Shown: piece after piece, positions 52,724-63,916 of the stretch
Numbering within the stretch: the first letter of the stretch is position 1
Layout: each line of letters opens with the position of its first letter
Assembly: GCA_903896015.1 (NCBI GenBank)
Contig: CAITWF010000059.1
Coordinates: forward strand, 104,440 to 168,439
From: an uncultured Opitutia bacterium
GTDB lineage: Bacteria > Verrucomicrobiota > Verrucomicrobiia > Opitutales > Opitutaceae
Direction of reading: 5' to 3'
Length of the DNA: 64,000 nucleotides
The notes under the pieces: generated by a model
Database searches by the model: none
What the model was told of the DNA's origin: nothing
What the model saw: only the letters and a program-made list of their open reading frames with translations
Translations under genes and position numbers: made by a program

Positions 52724-55700
52724 TCAGAATTTCCGATCAAACTGCGCCGTAAAGGCGCGGCCGACCCAGATGCTTTCGCCGGTCGCTCCGCTGTAGCCGG
52801 TCGAGCTCGTGCTGCGCGTCGGCTGGGCGTCGAGGAGGTTGTTGATACCGAATCGCACCGAGGCGCCCCGGAACCACGAGCGGGCCTCGGCGCCAAAGCG
52901 GTAGGAGACGCTGCCGTTCAACTGGATTTGGTCCTGGCCAATTTCGACGTAGGAGGTGGAGCCGTTGTTAGTGACGACCTTGATGTAGTTCGGATTGCCG
53001 AGCGACTGGTAGACGGACTGCGTCGTCGTCGCGCCGGTGCGGACCGCGCCGGTGTAGACGCCGCTGAGCGCGGCCGACCAGGCAGCCTGGCGCCATTGGA
53101 TCGTGGCGGAGCCTTTCCACTTGGCGGCGTTGAGGCCGACGATGTCGTCGTTGATCGCGGAGGTCGGCGTGTTCTGCGTGTATTTTTTCAGGAACTGCGA
53201 CCATTCGGTCGAGAGGCGGAACTGGCCGAGGCGCGTGCGCGGCAGGCTGTAGGCGACGCCATAGTCGTAGCCGCTCGCGAAATTATTTCCGGTGCCGTTG
53301 ATCGATTTCGAGACGCCGCCGATCCACTGGCCGAGCGCGGCGGTCCACTGGCTCTTGGGCAGCACGGCCCACGTTTGGGCGAAGAGCGCGCGGTCCGCAT
53401 CGGTCACAGGCGCGCGGAGGGTGTTGGGATCGCCGATGTAGCCGCCGGTGGTGTCGGTCGGCGTAACGCGCGAGCCAACGTCGATCGCACTGATCGCTTT
53501 GCCGGCGGCAAGCTGGGCCTGCGTGTAGTTGAGGAGCAACTGGGCGTCGAGCGCCGCGTCGCGGCCCACGCTCGTGACGAGGTTGTTCTGCTGGATCTGC
53601 CAGTAGTCGACCGAGAACGAGAGGCCTTTGACCCAGGGCACATCGACGACCAGGCCGACGCTTTTGCCCTTGGAGGTTTCGGGTTGGAGGCTGGCATTGC
53701 CAACTGAATAGGTTTTCGAAAGCACCTGATTGTCGGCGGCGAGGCCGGCGCTAAGGAGGTAGTTGTTGCGCACGGTGTCGCGCGAGCCCGGAGGCGCGGC
53801 GTTGGAAAACGACGAGGGCTGATAGAGCGTGGCGAGATCGGGCGCGGTGTAGCCTTCGTTGAGCGAGCCGCGGACGAGGACGGCGGAAAGCGGCTTCCAA
53901 CTGAAGCCATACTTGGGCTTGGTGGTGGAGCCGAAATCAGAGTAATTTTCGTAGCGGGCCGAGGCGTTCAACTCGAGCGAGTGAAGAGCGGGGAGCTGGT
54001 TGCGCGGCGCGGCGAGCGGGACGAGTGTCTCGGCGTAGGCGCTACGAATGTTGCGGCCCGCGTGATAATTGAACTTCGGCGAGGTGGTGAGAAAATCGTT
54101 GTCCTGCGGATCGAGGCCGGAGTCGGGCGGGTTGGTGCCGGCGAAGGGATCCTTGGTGTCCTCCTTGTATTCGCGGCGCCACTCGACGCCGAACGAGGCC
54201 GCGACCGGCCCGGACCAGAGATCGACGACGTTGCCGCCGAGGCGCGCGTCGCCGCTGGCAATGTAGCTGTGACCGTAGCGATTGAGCGAACGCGTGTAGT
54301 CGGCGCGGACGCTGGCGGGGTTGGCGTAGGGCTTGTCGGCGACAACCGCGCCGTTCTGCACCTTGAACGTGTAGCCGAAGGGATTCCACGCCGTCGCATC
54401 GGTGCGCAGCGCGACCTGCTGGATGAAGGACTGGCGGATGGAATTAACGAGGAAGTCTGTTGAGCGCACCGCGCCGTAGTTGACCGCCGTCTCCCAGTTC
54501 CACGACGAGTGCCCAAGCGTGCCCTTCAAGCCGGTGAGCACCCGGTAGACCGCGTCGGACTCGACCTGTTTTTCCGCGCCGCCGTCCGGAAACAGCACCG
54601 CGGCGATCGTGATCGGCTGAGGCGTGCCGACGAGGCGCGCGGTGCCGTCGGAATTGGACGCGCCGGCCGTGTTGTAGAAACGCGAACCGAGTGGATTGAA
54701 CGGGTTGTCGGCGGAGAGCACGACGACCGCGTCCGACGACTGGAGCGCCATCGGCTGACGGTTGACGCGCGAGGCGGAGTAGTAGCCGCCCACTTCGCCA
54801 AACGCGCGGACGCTGGGCGTGAGATCGTATTCGACGCGGTTGTAGAGATTGAAACGCGAGCTACGCGGCTGGCCGGTGATATATTGGTTGTAGTCGGCGT
54901 AGAGGCTGCGCGGCGGCGCCGTGTTGGTCAGCGCCGGCGTGCTAGTCGGCGTGCCATCCGTCGGATAAAAATAACGGATCGTGCCGGACGCAACGCCAGC
55001 CCCGACGCGATACTGCGCCCAGATGCTGGTCGTCGAGAGACCGTCGTAGGCGCTGCCGGGGACATTCCACGGCGCGCGCGCCTTCGTGGTCTGATCGGAT
55101 GAGCGCGAGCTGGCGCGTTGCCAGAGAAAGATCGGGTCGCGGTTGTAGGCGGTAAAGTTGAACAGCAGGCTGCCCTTGCCGCCGCCGAAAACCCCGCCGA
55201 GGCCGAAATTACCCTGCTCGTCGCTGCCGCCGCCGTGCTCGGTGACGCCGAAGCGCAGGCTCACTTCCTCGCCGCGCGGATCCTTGCGGGTGACGTAATT
55301 GACCACACCCGCCACCGCATCCGATCCGTAGATCGCCGAGGCGCCGTCGCGCAGCACTTCGACCTGCTGGACGCCGAAGGTCGGGAGCGTGTTGACGTTC
55401 ACGCTGGAGGTGTTGAACGGATGGCTGGGCATGCGACGGCCGTTGAGCAGCACGAGCGTCTTACCCGCGCCGAGGCCGCGGAGGGCGATGTTCGCGTTGT
55501 CGCCGCGCGCGGCGACGGCGTTGGTCGAGGTTTCGTTGTTCGGGATGTTCGTGATCTCCGGAATTGCCGCGAGCAGATCGGCCGGGGTCGCGGAATCGCG
55601 CGCGGCAATATCCTCGCTGGAAAAGATCGTGACCGGGAGTGTTTTCTCTTCGTCGAGGCGTTTGATGTTCGAGCCGGTGACGCTCACGGCTTCGAGGCGG

Positions 55701-55840
55701 ATGGGTTGATCGTCCGGACGCGTGTCGGCGGCCGGTTTTTCCTGCGCCCACAGCGAGGCGCTGGCGGCGAGCGCCGCGAGAAGGCGCGCAGCCGGCTGGG
55801 CCGGGCGCGGAAACGAAAAGGCAAACGTGGTCGTGCTCAT
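52724..55840 (-). CDS. TonB-dependent receptor (large)
   Basis: A 1038-residue outer-membrane receptor. Signal peptide, then IRLEAVSVTGSNIKR (N-terminal region), and a plug domain with TPADLLAAIPEITNIPNNE, ANIALRGLGAGKTLVLLNGRR and VEVLRDGASAIYGSDAVAGV; the beta-barrel ends VGRAFTAQFDRKF. Such proteins take up siderophores, vitamin B12, peptides or glycans with TonB energy. The start is the ATG at 55840 before the signal peptide. It lies next to the M14 carboxypeptidase gene, so peptide or amino-acid scavenging is a reasonable guess only. Confidence 0.92.
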   Translation of the reverse strand: MSTTTFAFSFPRPAQPAARLLAALAASASLWAQEKPAADTRPDDQPIRLEAVSVTGSNIKRLDEEKTLPVTIFSSEDIAARDSATPADLLAAIPEITNIPNNETSTNAVAARGDNANIALRGLGAGKTLVLLNGRRMPSHPFNTSSVNVNTLPTFGVQQVEVLRDGASAIYGSDAVAGVVNYVTRKDPRGEEVSLRFGVTEHGGGSDEQGNFGLGGVFGGGKGSLLFNFTAYNRDPIFLWQRASSRSSDQTTKARAPWNVPGSAYDGLSTTSIWAQYRVGAGVASGTIRYFYPTDGTPTSTPALTNTAPPRSLYADYNQYITGQPRSSRFNLYNRVEYDLTPSVRAFGEVGGYYSASRVNRQPMALQSSDAVVVLSADNPFNPLGSRFYNTAGASNSDGTARLVGTPQPITIAAVLFPDGGAEKQVESDAVYRVLTGLKGTLGHSSWNWETAVNYGAVRSTDFLVNSIRQSFIQQVALRTDATAWNPFGYTFKVQNGAVVADKPYANPASVRADYTRSLNRYGHSYIASGDARLGGNVVDLWSGPVAASFGVEWRREYKEDTKDPFAGTNPPDSGLDPQDNDFLTTSPKFNYHAGRNIRSAYAETLVPLAAPRNQLPALHSLELNASARYENYSDFGSTTKPKYGFSWKPLSAVLVRGSLNEGYTAPDLATLYQPSSFSNAAPPGSRDTVRNNYLLSAGLAADNQVLSKTYSVGNASLQPETSKGKSVGLVVDVPWVKGLSFSVDYWQIQQNNLVTSVGRDAALDAQLLLNYTQAQLAAGKAISAIDVGSRVTPTDTTGGYIGDPNTLRAPVTDADRALFAQTWAVLPKSQWTAALGQWIGGVSKSINGTGNNFASGYDYGVAYSLPRTRLGQFRLSTEWSQFLKKYTQNTPTSAINDDIVGLNAAKWKGSATIQWRQAAWSAALSGVYTGAVRTGATTTQSVYQSLGNPNYIKVVTNNGSTSYVEIGQDQIQLNGSVSYRFGAEARSWFRGASVRFGINNLLDAQPTRSTSSTGYSGATGESIWVGRAFTAQFDRKF

Positions 55841-56163
55841 GACAGTCCGTGGTCGTGCGAGGTGAAATCTTCGGCCGTGAAATCGCGGCCGCTGAAGCGG
55901 GAGGGATCCGGTCGTCCGGAAACCCGCGGAAGCTAAGGCGTCAGTCCGAGCGCCTTCGACCATGGCTGGTCAGAAGCAAGCTGAGACTGGTTTCACTCGC
56001 GCCGGGCAGGCGTAGAGCAGCGCGCACGTCAAACTACGATTTATTTAAAGTAAACTGAATTAGTAGGGTATTGTGTCATAGGAAAAACCCGCCATTCGGG
56101 CGTCGCCAGGCCCACTTTCCATTCGCCATCACGAAGCCGGCGCGCTTATTCACGCGGCTTGCC
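55841..56163. other. Intergenic region with structured leader and AT-rich segment
   Basis: 323 bp between divergent TonB-receptor and purB starts. The receptor side (about 55841-56030) is GC-rich with several small inverted repeats, e.g. GACCA/TGGTC around 55970 and GGCCG pairs. The central part, about 56030-56085, is AT-rich and is the likely promoter area for both genes. I found no convincing riboswitch match or boxes; no gene is seen here. Confidence 0.5.
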
Positions 56164-57606
56164 GTGAACGACACCGCCGCCCATTCCGCCACGATCCCGA
56201 ACGTGCTCGCCGACCGCTACGCGTCGACCGCAATGAAAGCGATCTGGGGCCAGCATGGCCGCTTCGCCCTCGAGCGCGATTTCTGGATCGCGGTGATGAA
56301 GGCGCAGCGCGATCTCGGCGTGCCGATCCCGGCCGACGCGATCAAGGACTACGAGAAGGTGAAGGATCAAATTGATCTCGCGGCGATCGCGAAGCGCGAG
56401 CGCATCACGCTTCATGACGTGAAGGCGCGCATCGAGGAATTTTCCGAGCTCGCGAAGCGGCAGTTCATCCACCTCGGCCTCACCAGCCGCGATCTCACGG
56501 AGAACGTCGAGCAGCTGCAAATCCTGCGCGCGCTAAAGCTCGTCCACTTCAAGGCCGCCGCCGCGCTCCTCGCGCTCGGTCGCCAAGCCGAGGCACACCG
56601 TGACCTCATGATCACGGGCCGCACGCACAACGTTCCCGCGCAACCGACCACGCTCGGCAAACGGCTTGCGATGTTCGGCGAGGAGCTGCTCGTCGGTTTC
56701 GCACGGCTCGAGGAATTGCTCGCACGCTATCCGGTGCGCGGACTCAAGGGGGCCGTCGGCACGCAACTCGATCAACTCACGCTGCTCGGCGGCGACAGCG
56801 CGAAAGTCGATCAACTCGAGGCGCGCGTGCTGAAGCACCTTGGGTTTCACGCCTCGCTCAGCGCGGTCGGACAGGTTTATCCGCGCTCGCTCGATTTTGA
56901 GGTGGTGAGCGCGCTGCACCAGGTCGCCGCGGCCGGCGCGAGCTGCGCCACCACACTGCGTCTGATGGCCGGCGCCGGGTTGCTCACGGAAGGTTTTCAG
57001 GATGGCCAGGTCGGCTCGTCCGCGATGCCGCACAAGGTCAACGCGCGGAACTGCGAACGCGTCTGCGGATTCGCAACGATTCTTTCGGGCTACGTCACGA
57101 TGACCGGCGCGCTCGCCGGCCACCAGTGGAACGAAGGCGACGTCTCGTGCTCGGTCGTGCGCCGCGTCGCGCTGCCGGACGCGTTCTTCGCGATCGACGG
57201 GCTGCTCGAGACGTGGCTCACGGTGCTGCAACAGATGGAAGTTTTTCCGGCGGCCGTCGCCGCGGAAAACGAGCGCAACCTCCCCTTCCTCGCGACGACC
57301 ACGATTTTGATGGAGGCCGTGAAGCACGGCGCCGGTCGCGAAACCGCGCACGAAGCGATCAAGGAGCACGCACTCGCCGCAGCAAAGGCGCTGCGCTCCG
57401 GCACCGGCGACGCCGATCTGCTTTCACGCCTCGCCTCTGATCGCCGGGTCGGCCTCGGCAAGAAGGCGCTGCAGTCGATTCTTTCGGAAAACGCGCGCTT
57501 CGTCGGCGCCGCACCGCACCAGGTGGACGCGTTTCTCGCCGAGGTGAAGCCGCTCGCGCGAAAGCACAAGGGCGCCGCAGAGTATCAACCGGGGCGGCTG
57601 CTTTAG
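56164..57606 (+). CDS. purB: Adenylosuccinate lyase
   Basis: A 480-residue member of the fumarase/aspartase superfamily. Conserved blocks: HLGLTSRDLTENVEQ, MITGRTHNVPAQPTTLGKR, and the signature GSSAMPHKVNARNCERV. PurB releases fumarate in two steps of purine synthesis. The GTG at 56164 (MNDTAAHSATIPNVLADRYAS split across the start) is chosen because upstream codons do not resemble the family. The next gene starts after 146 bp that include a DnaA-box-like TTATTCACA of no clear significance. Confidence 0.93.
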   Translation: MNDTAAHSATIPNVLADRYASTAMKAIWGQHGRFALERDFWIAVMKAQRDLGVPIPADAIKDYEKVKDQIDLAAIAKRERITLHDVKARIEEFSELAKRQFIHLGLTSRDLTENVEQLQILRALKLVHFKAAAALLALGRQAEAHRDLMITGRTHNVPAQPTTLGKRLAMFGEELLVGFARLEELLARYPVRGLKGAVGTQLDQLTLLGGDSAKVDQLEARVLKHLGFHASLSAVGQVYPRSLDFEVVSALHQVAAAGASCATTLRLMAGAGLLTEGFQDGQVGSSAMPHKVNARNCERVCGFATILSGYVTMTGALAGHQWNEGDVSCSVVRRVALPDAFFAIDGLLETWLTVLQQMEVFPAAVAAENERNLPFLATTTILMEAVKHGAGRETAHEAIKEHALAAAKALRSGTGDADLLSRLASDRRVGLGKKALQSILSENARFVGAAPHQVDAFLAEVKPLARKHKGAAEYQPGRLL

Positions 57607-57752
57607 TCGCGCGCGGCCAATCCCGCCGCCGAAAAAAAGTTATTCACAATCTTTCCGTGTCGCGCGGGAAAATTGAGTTTGCCAGCGTCGCGGGCGGTGC
57701 GCTTGCTTGGCCGTTCGCGTTCTCTCCACACACTTTTTAACCACACACCGTC

Positions 57753-59009
57753 ATGTCTGAACTCGTAGGAAACGTCTTGGTGGGCCAGTCCGGTGGCCCC
57801 ACTTCTGTCATTAACGCCAGCGTCGCGGGCATTGTCGCGGAGGCGCTGAATCACGAGTGTATCGAGGAGGTTTATGGTGCGCTCAACGGCGTGCTGGGCA
57901 TCCTGCAGGAGGACCTGATCGATCTCGCATCGGAGTCGCAGCAGCAGATCCGCGCGCTGCGTTTCACGCCCGGCGCCGCGCTCGGCACCTGCCGCTACAA
58001 GCTCAAGAAACAGTCCGACTTCGATCGCGTGCTTGAGGTCTTCAAGGCCCACAACATCCGCTACTTTTTCTACATCGGCGGCAACGACTCGCAGGACACT
58101 GCGGACAAGATTTCCAAGCTCGCGCAGGCGCAGGGTTACGAACTCCGCGTCATCGGCGTGCCGAAGACGATCGACAACGATCTCGTCACCACCGACCACA
58201 CGCCCGGTTACGGCAGCGTGATCAAGTATATCTGCACGACCGTCCGCGAACTCGCGTGCGACAACGCCGCGATGGGCCAGAACGATCTCGTGCAGATCGT
58301 CGAGGTCATGGGCCGCAGCGCCGGCTGGATCGCCGCGGGCGCCTCGCTCGCCAAGCGCCGCGATCAACCGCATGATCCGCCGCACATCATTTTGCTCCCC
58401 GAGATCGCGTTCAATCAGGAGAAGTTCGTCGCTGACGTGAAGCGCGTGCTCGCGCGCGAGAAATACTGTCTCGTCGTTGCTGGCGAAGGCCTCGTCGACG
58501 GCGATGGCAACTACGTCACCGCCGACGCCTCGACCGACGCGTTTGGCCACGCCCGCCTCGGCGGCGTCGGCGAATTCCTCCGCGAAGTGATCGACACGCA
58601 GCTGCCGGGCACGAAGGCCCGCGTCGTCAGCCTCGGCAACGCCCAGCGCGCGGCCGCGACCGGCGCCTCCAAGACCGACAGCGACGAAGCCTACCTCGCC
58701 GGCCAGGCCGCGGTGAAGGCGGCGATCGATGGTGAGACCGACAAGATGGTCACGCTCGTACGCGGTGACACCGATCAATATTCCGTCGAGACCGGCCTCG
58801 CACCGCTCAGTGAAATCGCGAACGGCGTGAAAAAGCTTCCGCGCGAATGGATCAACGAAGACGGCGTCTCGATGAACTTCCAGTTCATGCGCTACGCGCA
58901 GCCGCTGATTCAGGGCGAAGTGGTGGTGCCGTTCGAGAACGGTCTGCCGAATTTTGCGCGGCTCGACAAGGTGCGCGTCGACAAGGTGCTCCCGGGCCAC
59001 GACGTCTGA
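57753..59009 (+). CDS. PPi-type 6-phosphofructokinase
   Basis: A 418-residue phosphofructokinase. NVLVGQSGGPTSVINAS is the nucleotide/PPi loop; FYIGGNDSQDTADKI and GVPKTIDNDLVTTDHTPGYG show the GGND and PKTIDND forms that mark PPi-dependent enzymes, against GGDGS in ATP-dependent ones. It interconverts fructose 6-phosphate and fructose 1,6-bisphosphate reversibly with pyrophosphate. The protein is cytoplasmic. A terminator follows directly, so it appears monocistronic. Specificity for PPi should be taken as strongly suggested, not shown. Confidence 0.92.
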   Translation: MSELVGNVLVGQSGGPTSVINASVAGIVAEALNHECIEEVYGALNGVLGILQEDLIDLASESQQQIRALRFTPGAALGTCRYKLKKQSDFDRVLEVFKAHNIRYFFYIGGNDSQDTADKISKLAQAQGYELRVIGVPKTIDNDLVTTDHTPGYGSVIKYICTTVRELACDNAAMGQNDLVQIVEVMGRSAGWIAAGASLAKRRDQPHDPPHIILLPEIAFNQEKFVADVKRVLAREKYCLVVAGEGLVDGDGNYVTADASTDAFGHARLGGVGEFLREVIDTQLPGTKARVVSLGNAQRAAATGASKTDSDEAYLAGQAAVKAAIDGETDKMVTLVRGDTDQYSVETGLAPLSEIANGVKKLPREWINEDGVSMNFQFMRYAQPLIQGEVVVPFENGLPNFARLDKVRVDKVLPGHDV

Positions 59010-59035
59010 GCAAACTCGCGACGTTTTTGTTTTTA

Positions 59036-59066
59036 AAACCGGCTACCACGTGCAGCCGGTTTTTTT
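59036..59066 (+). terminator. Rho-independent terminator after PPi-PFK
   Basis: AAACCGGCT (59036-59044) and AGCCGGTTT (59054-59062) form a 9-bp stem with a 9-nt loop and a T-run through 59066. Confidence 0.85.
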
Positions 59067-59128
59067 ACGTCGCTGCGCTAAAACATCGTTTGCGCAGGCA
59101 CGTCTGAGCTGCACGCTTTTCCCTTCTC

Positions 59129-61153
59129 ATGACCCAAACCCTGCGTCTGACCCTGCTGTCTACCACCCTCGCCACGTTCGCGCTGGGACAGCCGAAAACT
59201 GATTCTGGCATCACGCGGGCCGAGCCCGTTATCGTCGAGGAAACGCGTCTCACGGCCGATGCCGCCGGAACGACGCTCGTGCGTTTTGACGATACGGCGC
59301 CGCCCGCCACACAGTCGCTCGAGTCGCTCGCGAGCCGCGTCGCCAACCTCCACGTCGCCGCCGGCGGCGCCAATTCCTACGGCGATCTTTTCACGCTGCG
59401 CGGCCTCGCCAACACGCCCTATTTTTCCGATCCCTCCGTCGCGCTCTACTTCGATGACATCCCGCTCGGCAGCAGCTTCACCTACCCAACCGGGTTGTTC
59501 GGTTTCGCGAGCGCGACGATCACGCGCGGGCCGCAGGGCAGCGCCTTCGGCCGCGGCGGCGAGGGCGGCGTGATCACCCTCAGCTCCATCGAGCCGGGCG
59601 CGACGGCGGCAAGCGAACTCCGCGCCGCCGCAGGCAACTTCAATCTCCGCTCCGCCGCGCTCAGCGCACGAAGCGCGCGCGGCGGGTTCGCCGACGCGAG
59701 CGTCGCACTCTCGTTCCTGCAGCGCGACGGCTACATCTCGAACACGACCCTCGGCCGTCCCGTCGACGACCAACAGGCCTCCGCGGCGTCGGCCCGCGTG
59801 CGCGTGCGGCCGACGGCGGCAAGCGAGTTCACGTTTCAATTTCTCGGCAGCAAGCACCACGACGGTGCACAGCCGCTCGTGCCGCTCGGCGGACCGCTGT
59901 TTTCGGTCGTGCGCGCGCGCGATGGCTCAACCAACATCGACTTCGGCGCCGCCGCGATCAAAGGCGCGTTCGCCACCCCCCTCGGCCAGCTGATCGCGAC
60001 GACGAGCTACACCGACTGGTCGCTCAATCCCTACGACAATCGCCTTACGCTGCCGCCGACCCTCGATTCAAAAATTCTCCAAATCCAGCGCACTTGGAAC
60101 GAGGAAATCCGCCTCGCCTCCGACGCGCGCGCCGCGATCGCGTGGCACGCGGGCGCGTGGTGGTCGGACAGCAAGACCACCGGCGACGTGAACCGCGGCC
60201 TCGTGATCGGCGCACCCACCAACATCCCGATCGAAGTCTCGAGCTACAGCCTCACCGCCCGAACCGCCGCACTGTTTGGCGACGCCACGATCACGCCGGC
60301 GGCGGGCTGGCGCGTGACGCTCGCCCTGCGCGCCGAGGAAGCGAAAAAAGATTTCGATCGCAGCCAACGCGTGCCGGGCGCGGGACATTTCACGGACGCG
60401 AAGGCGTTTGATTCATTCGCGCCGAAACTCTCGGCGAGCCGCGCGCTCAGTGCGGACACCACCGCGTCCGCGAGCGTCTCGCTCGGCACGAAGCCCGGCG
60501 GCTGGTCCGCCTATACGGGTAACGCCGCGCTCGCGCCGTTCAAGCAGGAGCGTGCAACCGCATTTGAAGCCGGCGTCGATACCGCGCTGGCGAACAAGAC
60601 CGTGAAGCTCGCCGTGCGCGTTTTCGACTACGAGATCGACAACTACCAGATCGAGCGCTCGTTCAACGCCTCGGATTATCTTGTCGTCAATGCGCCCCGA
60701 GCACGCTCGCTCGGCGGCGAACTCGAGGCCACGTGGCGCCCGATTGCCGAGTGGACGCTCGCCGCGACGCTTGGCTTCACCGACGTCACGCTCCGCGAGT
60801 TCACCGATCCGTTCACCAACAAAAATTTATCCGGCAACCGCGCGCCCTACGCCCCGATCTACAACGGCCACCTGAGCGCGACCTGGCGCGGAGCAGGCGG
60901 CTGGTTTGCGGCGGCGGAGTTCGCGGCGACGGGCAAGACGTTTTTCGACGAATCGGAAAACCCGGCGTTCGCCGCGCGCGCCTACCTCGTCACCAATGCC
61001 CGCTTCGGCTACGAGACACCGCGCTGGCGCGCCACCTTCTACGGCGAAAACCTCGGCGACACGCAGTATGCCGCGCTGATCATTCCTGGTGTGCGCCATG
61101 TCTCGCCCGGCGCCCCGCGCACCTACGGGATCGAACTGACGGCGAAATTCTGA
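59129..61153 (+). CDS. TonB-dependent receptor (674 residues)
   Basis: Signal peptide (LTLLSTTLATFALG), then plug-domain segments SLESLASRVANLHV, GDLFTLRGLANTPYF, VALYFDDIPLG and TITRGPQGSAFGRGGEGGVI, followed by beta-strand repeats and a barrel ending YGIELTAKF, typical of siderophore-type receptors. It would import a TonB-driven substrate through the outer membrane. Iron is plausible but not demonstrated. The 3' end meets the convergent cstA gene with no gap, which suggests a shared or overlapping termination zone. Confidence 0.92.
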   Translation: MTQTLRLTLLSTTLATFALGQPKTDSGITRAEPVIVEETRLTADAAGTTLVRFDDTAPPATQSLESLASRVANLHVAAGGANSYGDLFTLRGLANTPYFSDPSVALYFDDIPLGSSFTYPTGLFGFASATITRGPQGSAFGRGGEGGVITLSSIEPGATAASELRAAAGNFNLRSAALSARSARGGFADASVALSFLQRDGYISNTTLGRPVDDQQASAASARVRVRPTAASEFTFQFLGSKHHDGAQPLVPLGGPLFSVVRARDGSTNIDFGAAAIKGAFATPLGQLIATTSYTDWSLNPYDNRLTLPPTLDSKILQIQRTWNEEIRLASDARAAIAWHAGAWWSDSKTTGDVNRGLVIGAPTNIPIEVSSYSLTARTAALFGDATITPAAGWRVTLALRAEEAKKDFDRSQRVPGAGHFTDAKAFDSFAPKLSASRALSADTTASASVSLGTKPGGWSAYTGNAALAPFKQERATAFEAGVDTALANKTVKLAVRVFDYEIDNYQIERSFNASDYLVVNAPRARSLGGELEATWRPIAEWTLAATLGFTDVTLREFTDPFTNKNLSGNRAPYAPIYNGHLSATWRGAGGWFAAAEFAATGKTFFDESENPAFAARAYLVTNARFGYETPRWRATFYGENLGDTQYAALIIPGVRHVSPGAPRTYGIELTAKF

Positions 61154-63232
<2,079 letters not shown>

Positions 63233-63345
63233 GGAGAATCAGCGGGGAAACGGCCAATTTGCAGGCAGGAGTCGCAAGCGCAAGCGCGCGGCACAGCGGA
63301 TTGTGGAATTGGCATAGGTAGGCCCTCACGGGCTTTCCCTGCTAC

Positions 63346-63379
63346 ACCACCGGACATGCGGGTCCGCATCCGGCGGTTC
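63346..63379 (-). other. Group II intron domain V
   Basis: Exactly 34 nt on the minus strand beginning GAACCGCCGGATGCGGACCC and ending TGTCCGGTGGT, forming the domain V hairpin with a GGACCC-type terminal loop and a two-base bulge region. It is the most conserved part of such introns. The bases just upstream on the same strand (GATCGAGCA) match the codons that normally begin the conserved part of the maturase, so domain V is joined directly to the protein's N-terminal codons. Confidence 0.65.
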
Positions 63380-63534
63380 TGCTCGATCAATCCTGTCCCT
63401 TGCCCGATGCAGTGACTTTCCTCCGATGCTGCGCTTGCCGCACCTTGGGTGCTCTTACCGGCATTCCGGCCAGTTTCTTCGCCCACGGCAGTCCGATACG
63501 CGGCGGACTCTTCTGCTTCTTTACGCAGATTCAT
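63379..63534 (-). pseudogene. N-terminal remnant of the intron-encoded reverse transcriptase/maturase
   Basis: About 52 codons starting MNLRKEAEES and ending QGTGLIEQ, the usual opening of group II maturases, which would continue with a MVExGNM segment and the RT domains. Here the reading frame runs straight into domain V, meaning the catalytic protein has been lost through one clean deletion. The remnant cannot encode an active enzyme, so the intron could move only if helped in trans. Confidence 0.55.
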
Positions 63535-63916
63535 GGACTCAGTTTGCACCGTCCTCTTTCGGTTCGGTCCTTCGCCCCTGATCGTGGGTTACTATGACCT
63601 CGGCTGACTTCAGCGGAGTTGTCGCCACGCCTTCCGGCGCCGCTAGCTCTCGCGAGCGACTCCGCAGACCTCCCCGGGTAATGCGCACCTGCCTTCACGC
63701 TTATGCCTGCCGCATCTACGCACGCACATTCCGTGCAGAGTTTGGACTTTAGAGATATGGGCCTCCTCATCCTATGCGTGTGCCTCATGCGGTTCCTGTA
63801 CGTCAGGCCAGCGTTTTGCCCTGGGCTTCCTTCCCACGGTCGCCTCGCGACGCCGCAGTGTAAGCGTACAATTCTGACGTGACGACGGCGGCGGAAAAAT
63901 CCGCTAGAGTCGTGGG

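Larger units (their letters stand above)
63313..63869 (-). mobile_element. Group II intron remnant with deleted reverse-transcriptase ORF
   Basis: On the minus strand the DNA reads as a bacterial group II intron. Probable 5' end at 63869 (GTACGC, close to the GTGYG consensus), then GGAACCGCATGAGG and the conserved GGAGGTCTGC ... GTCAGCCGAGGTCATAGTA segment that normally precedes the intron-encoded protein, then the N terminus of that protein, and finally a 34-nt domain V and a domain VI-like stem ending CCTACCTAT near 63313. The reverse-transcriptase body is gone. The ends are estimates. Catalytic RNA folding was not computed. Confidence 0.62.

Noticed and set aside
57640..57648. TTATTCACA, a DnaA-box match, upstream of PPi-PFK
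   Set aside because: A single copy with no clustered boxes or AT-rich unwinding region; not an origin.
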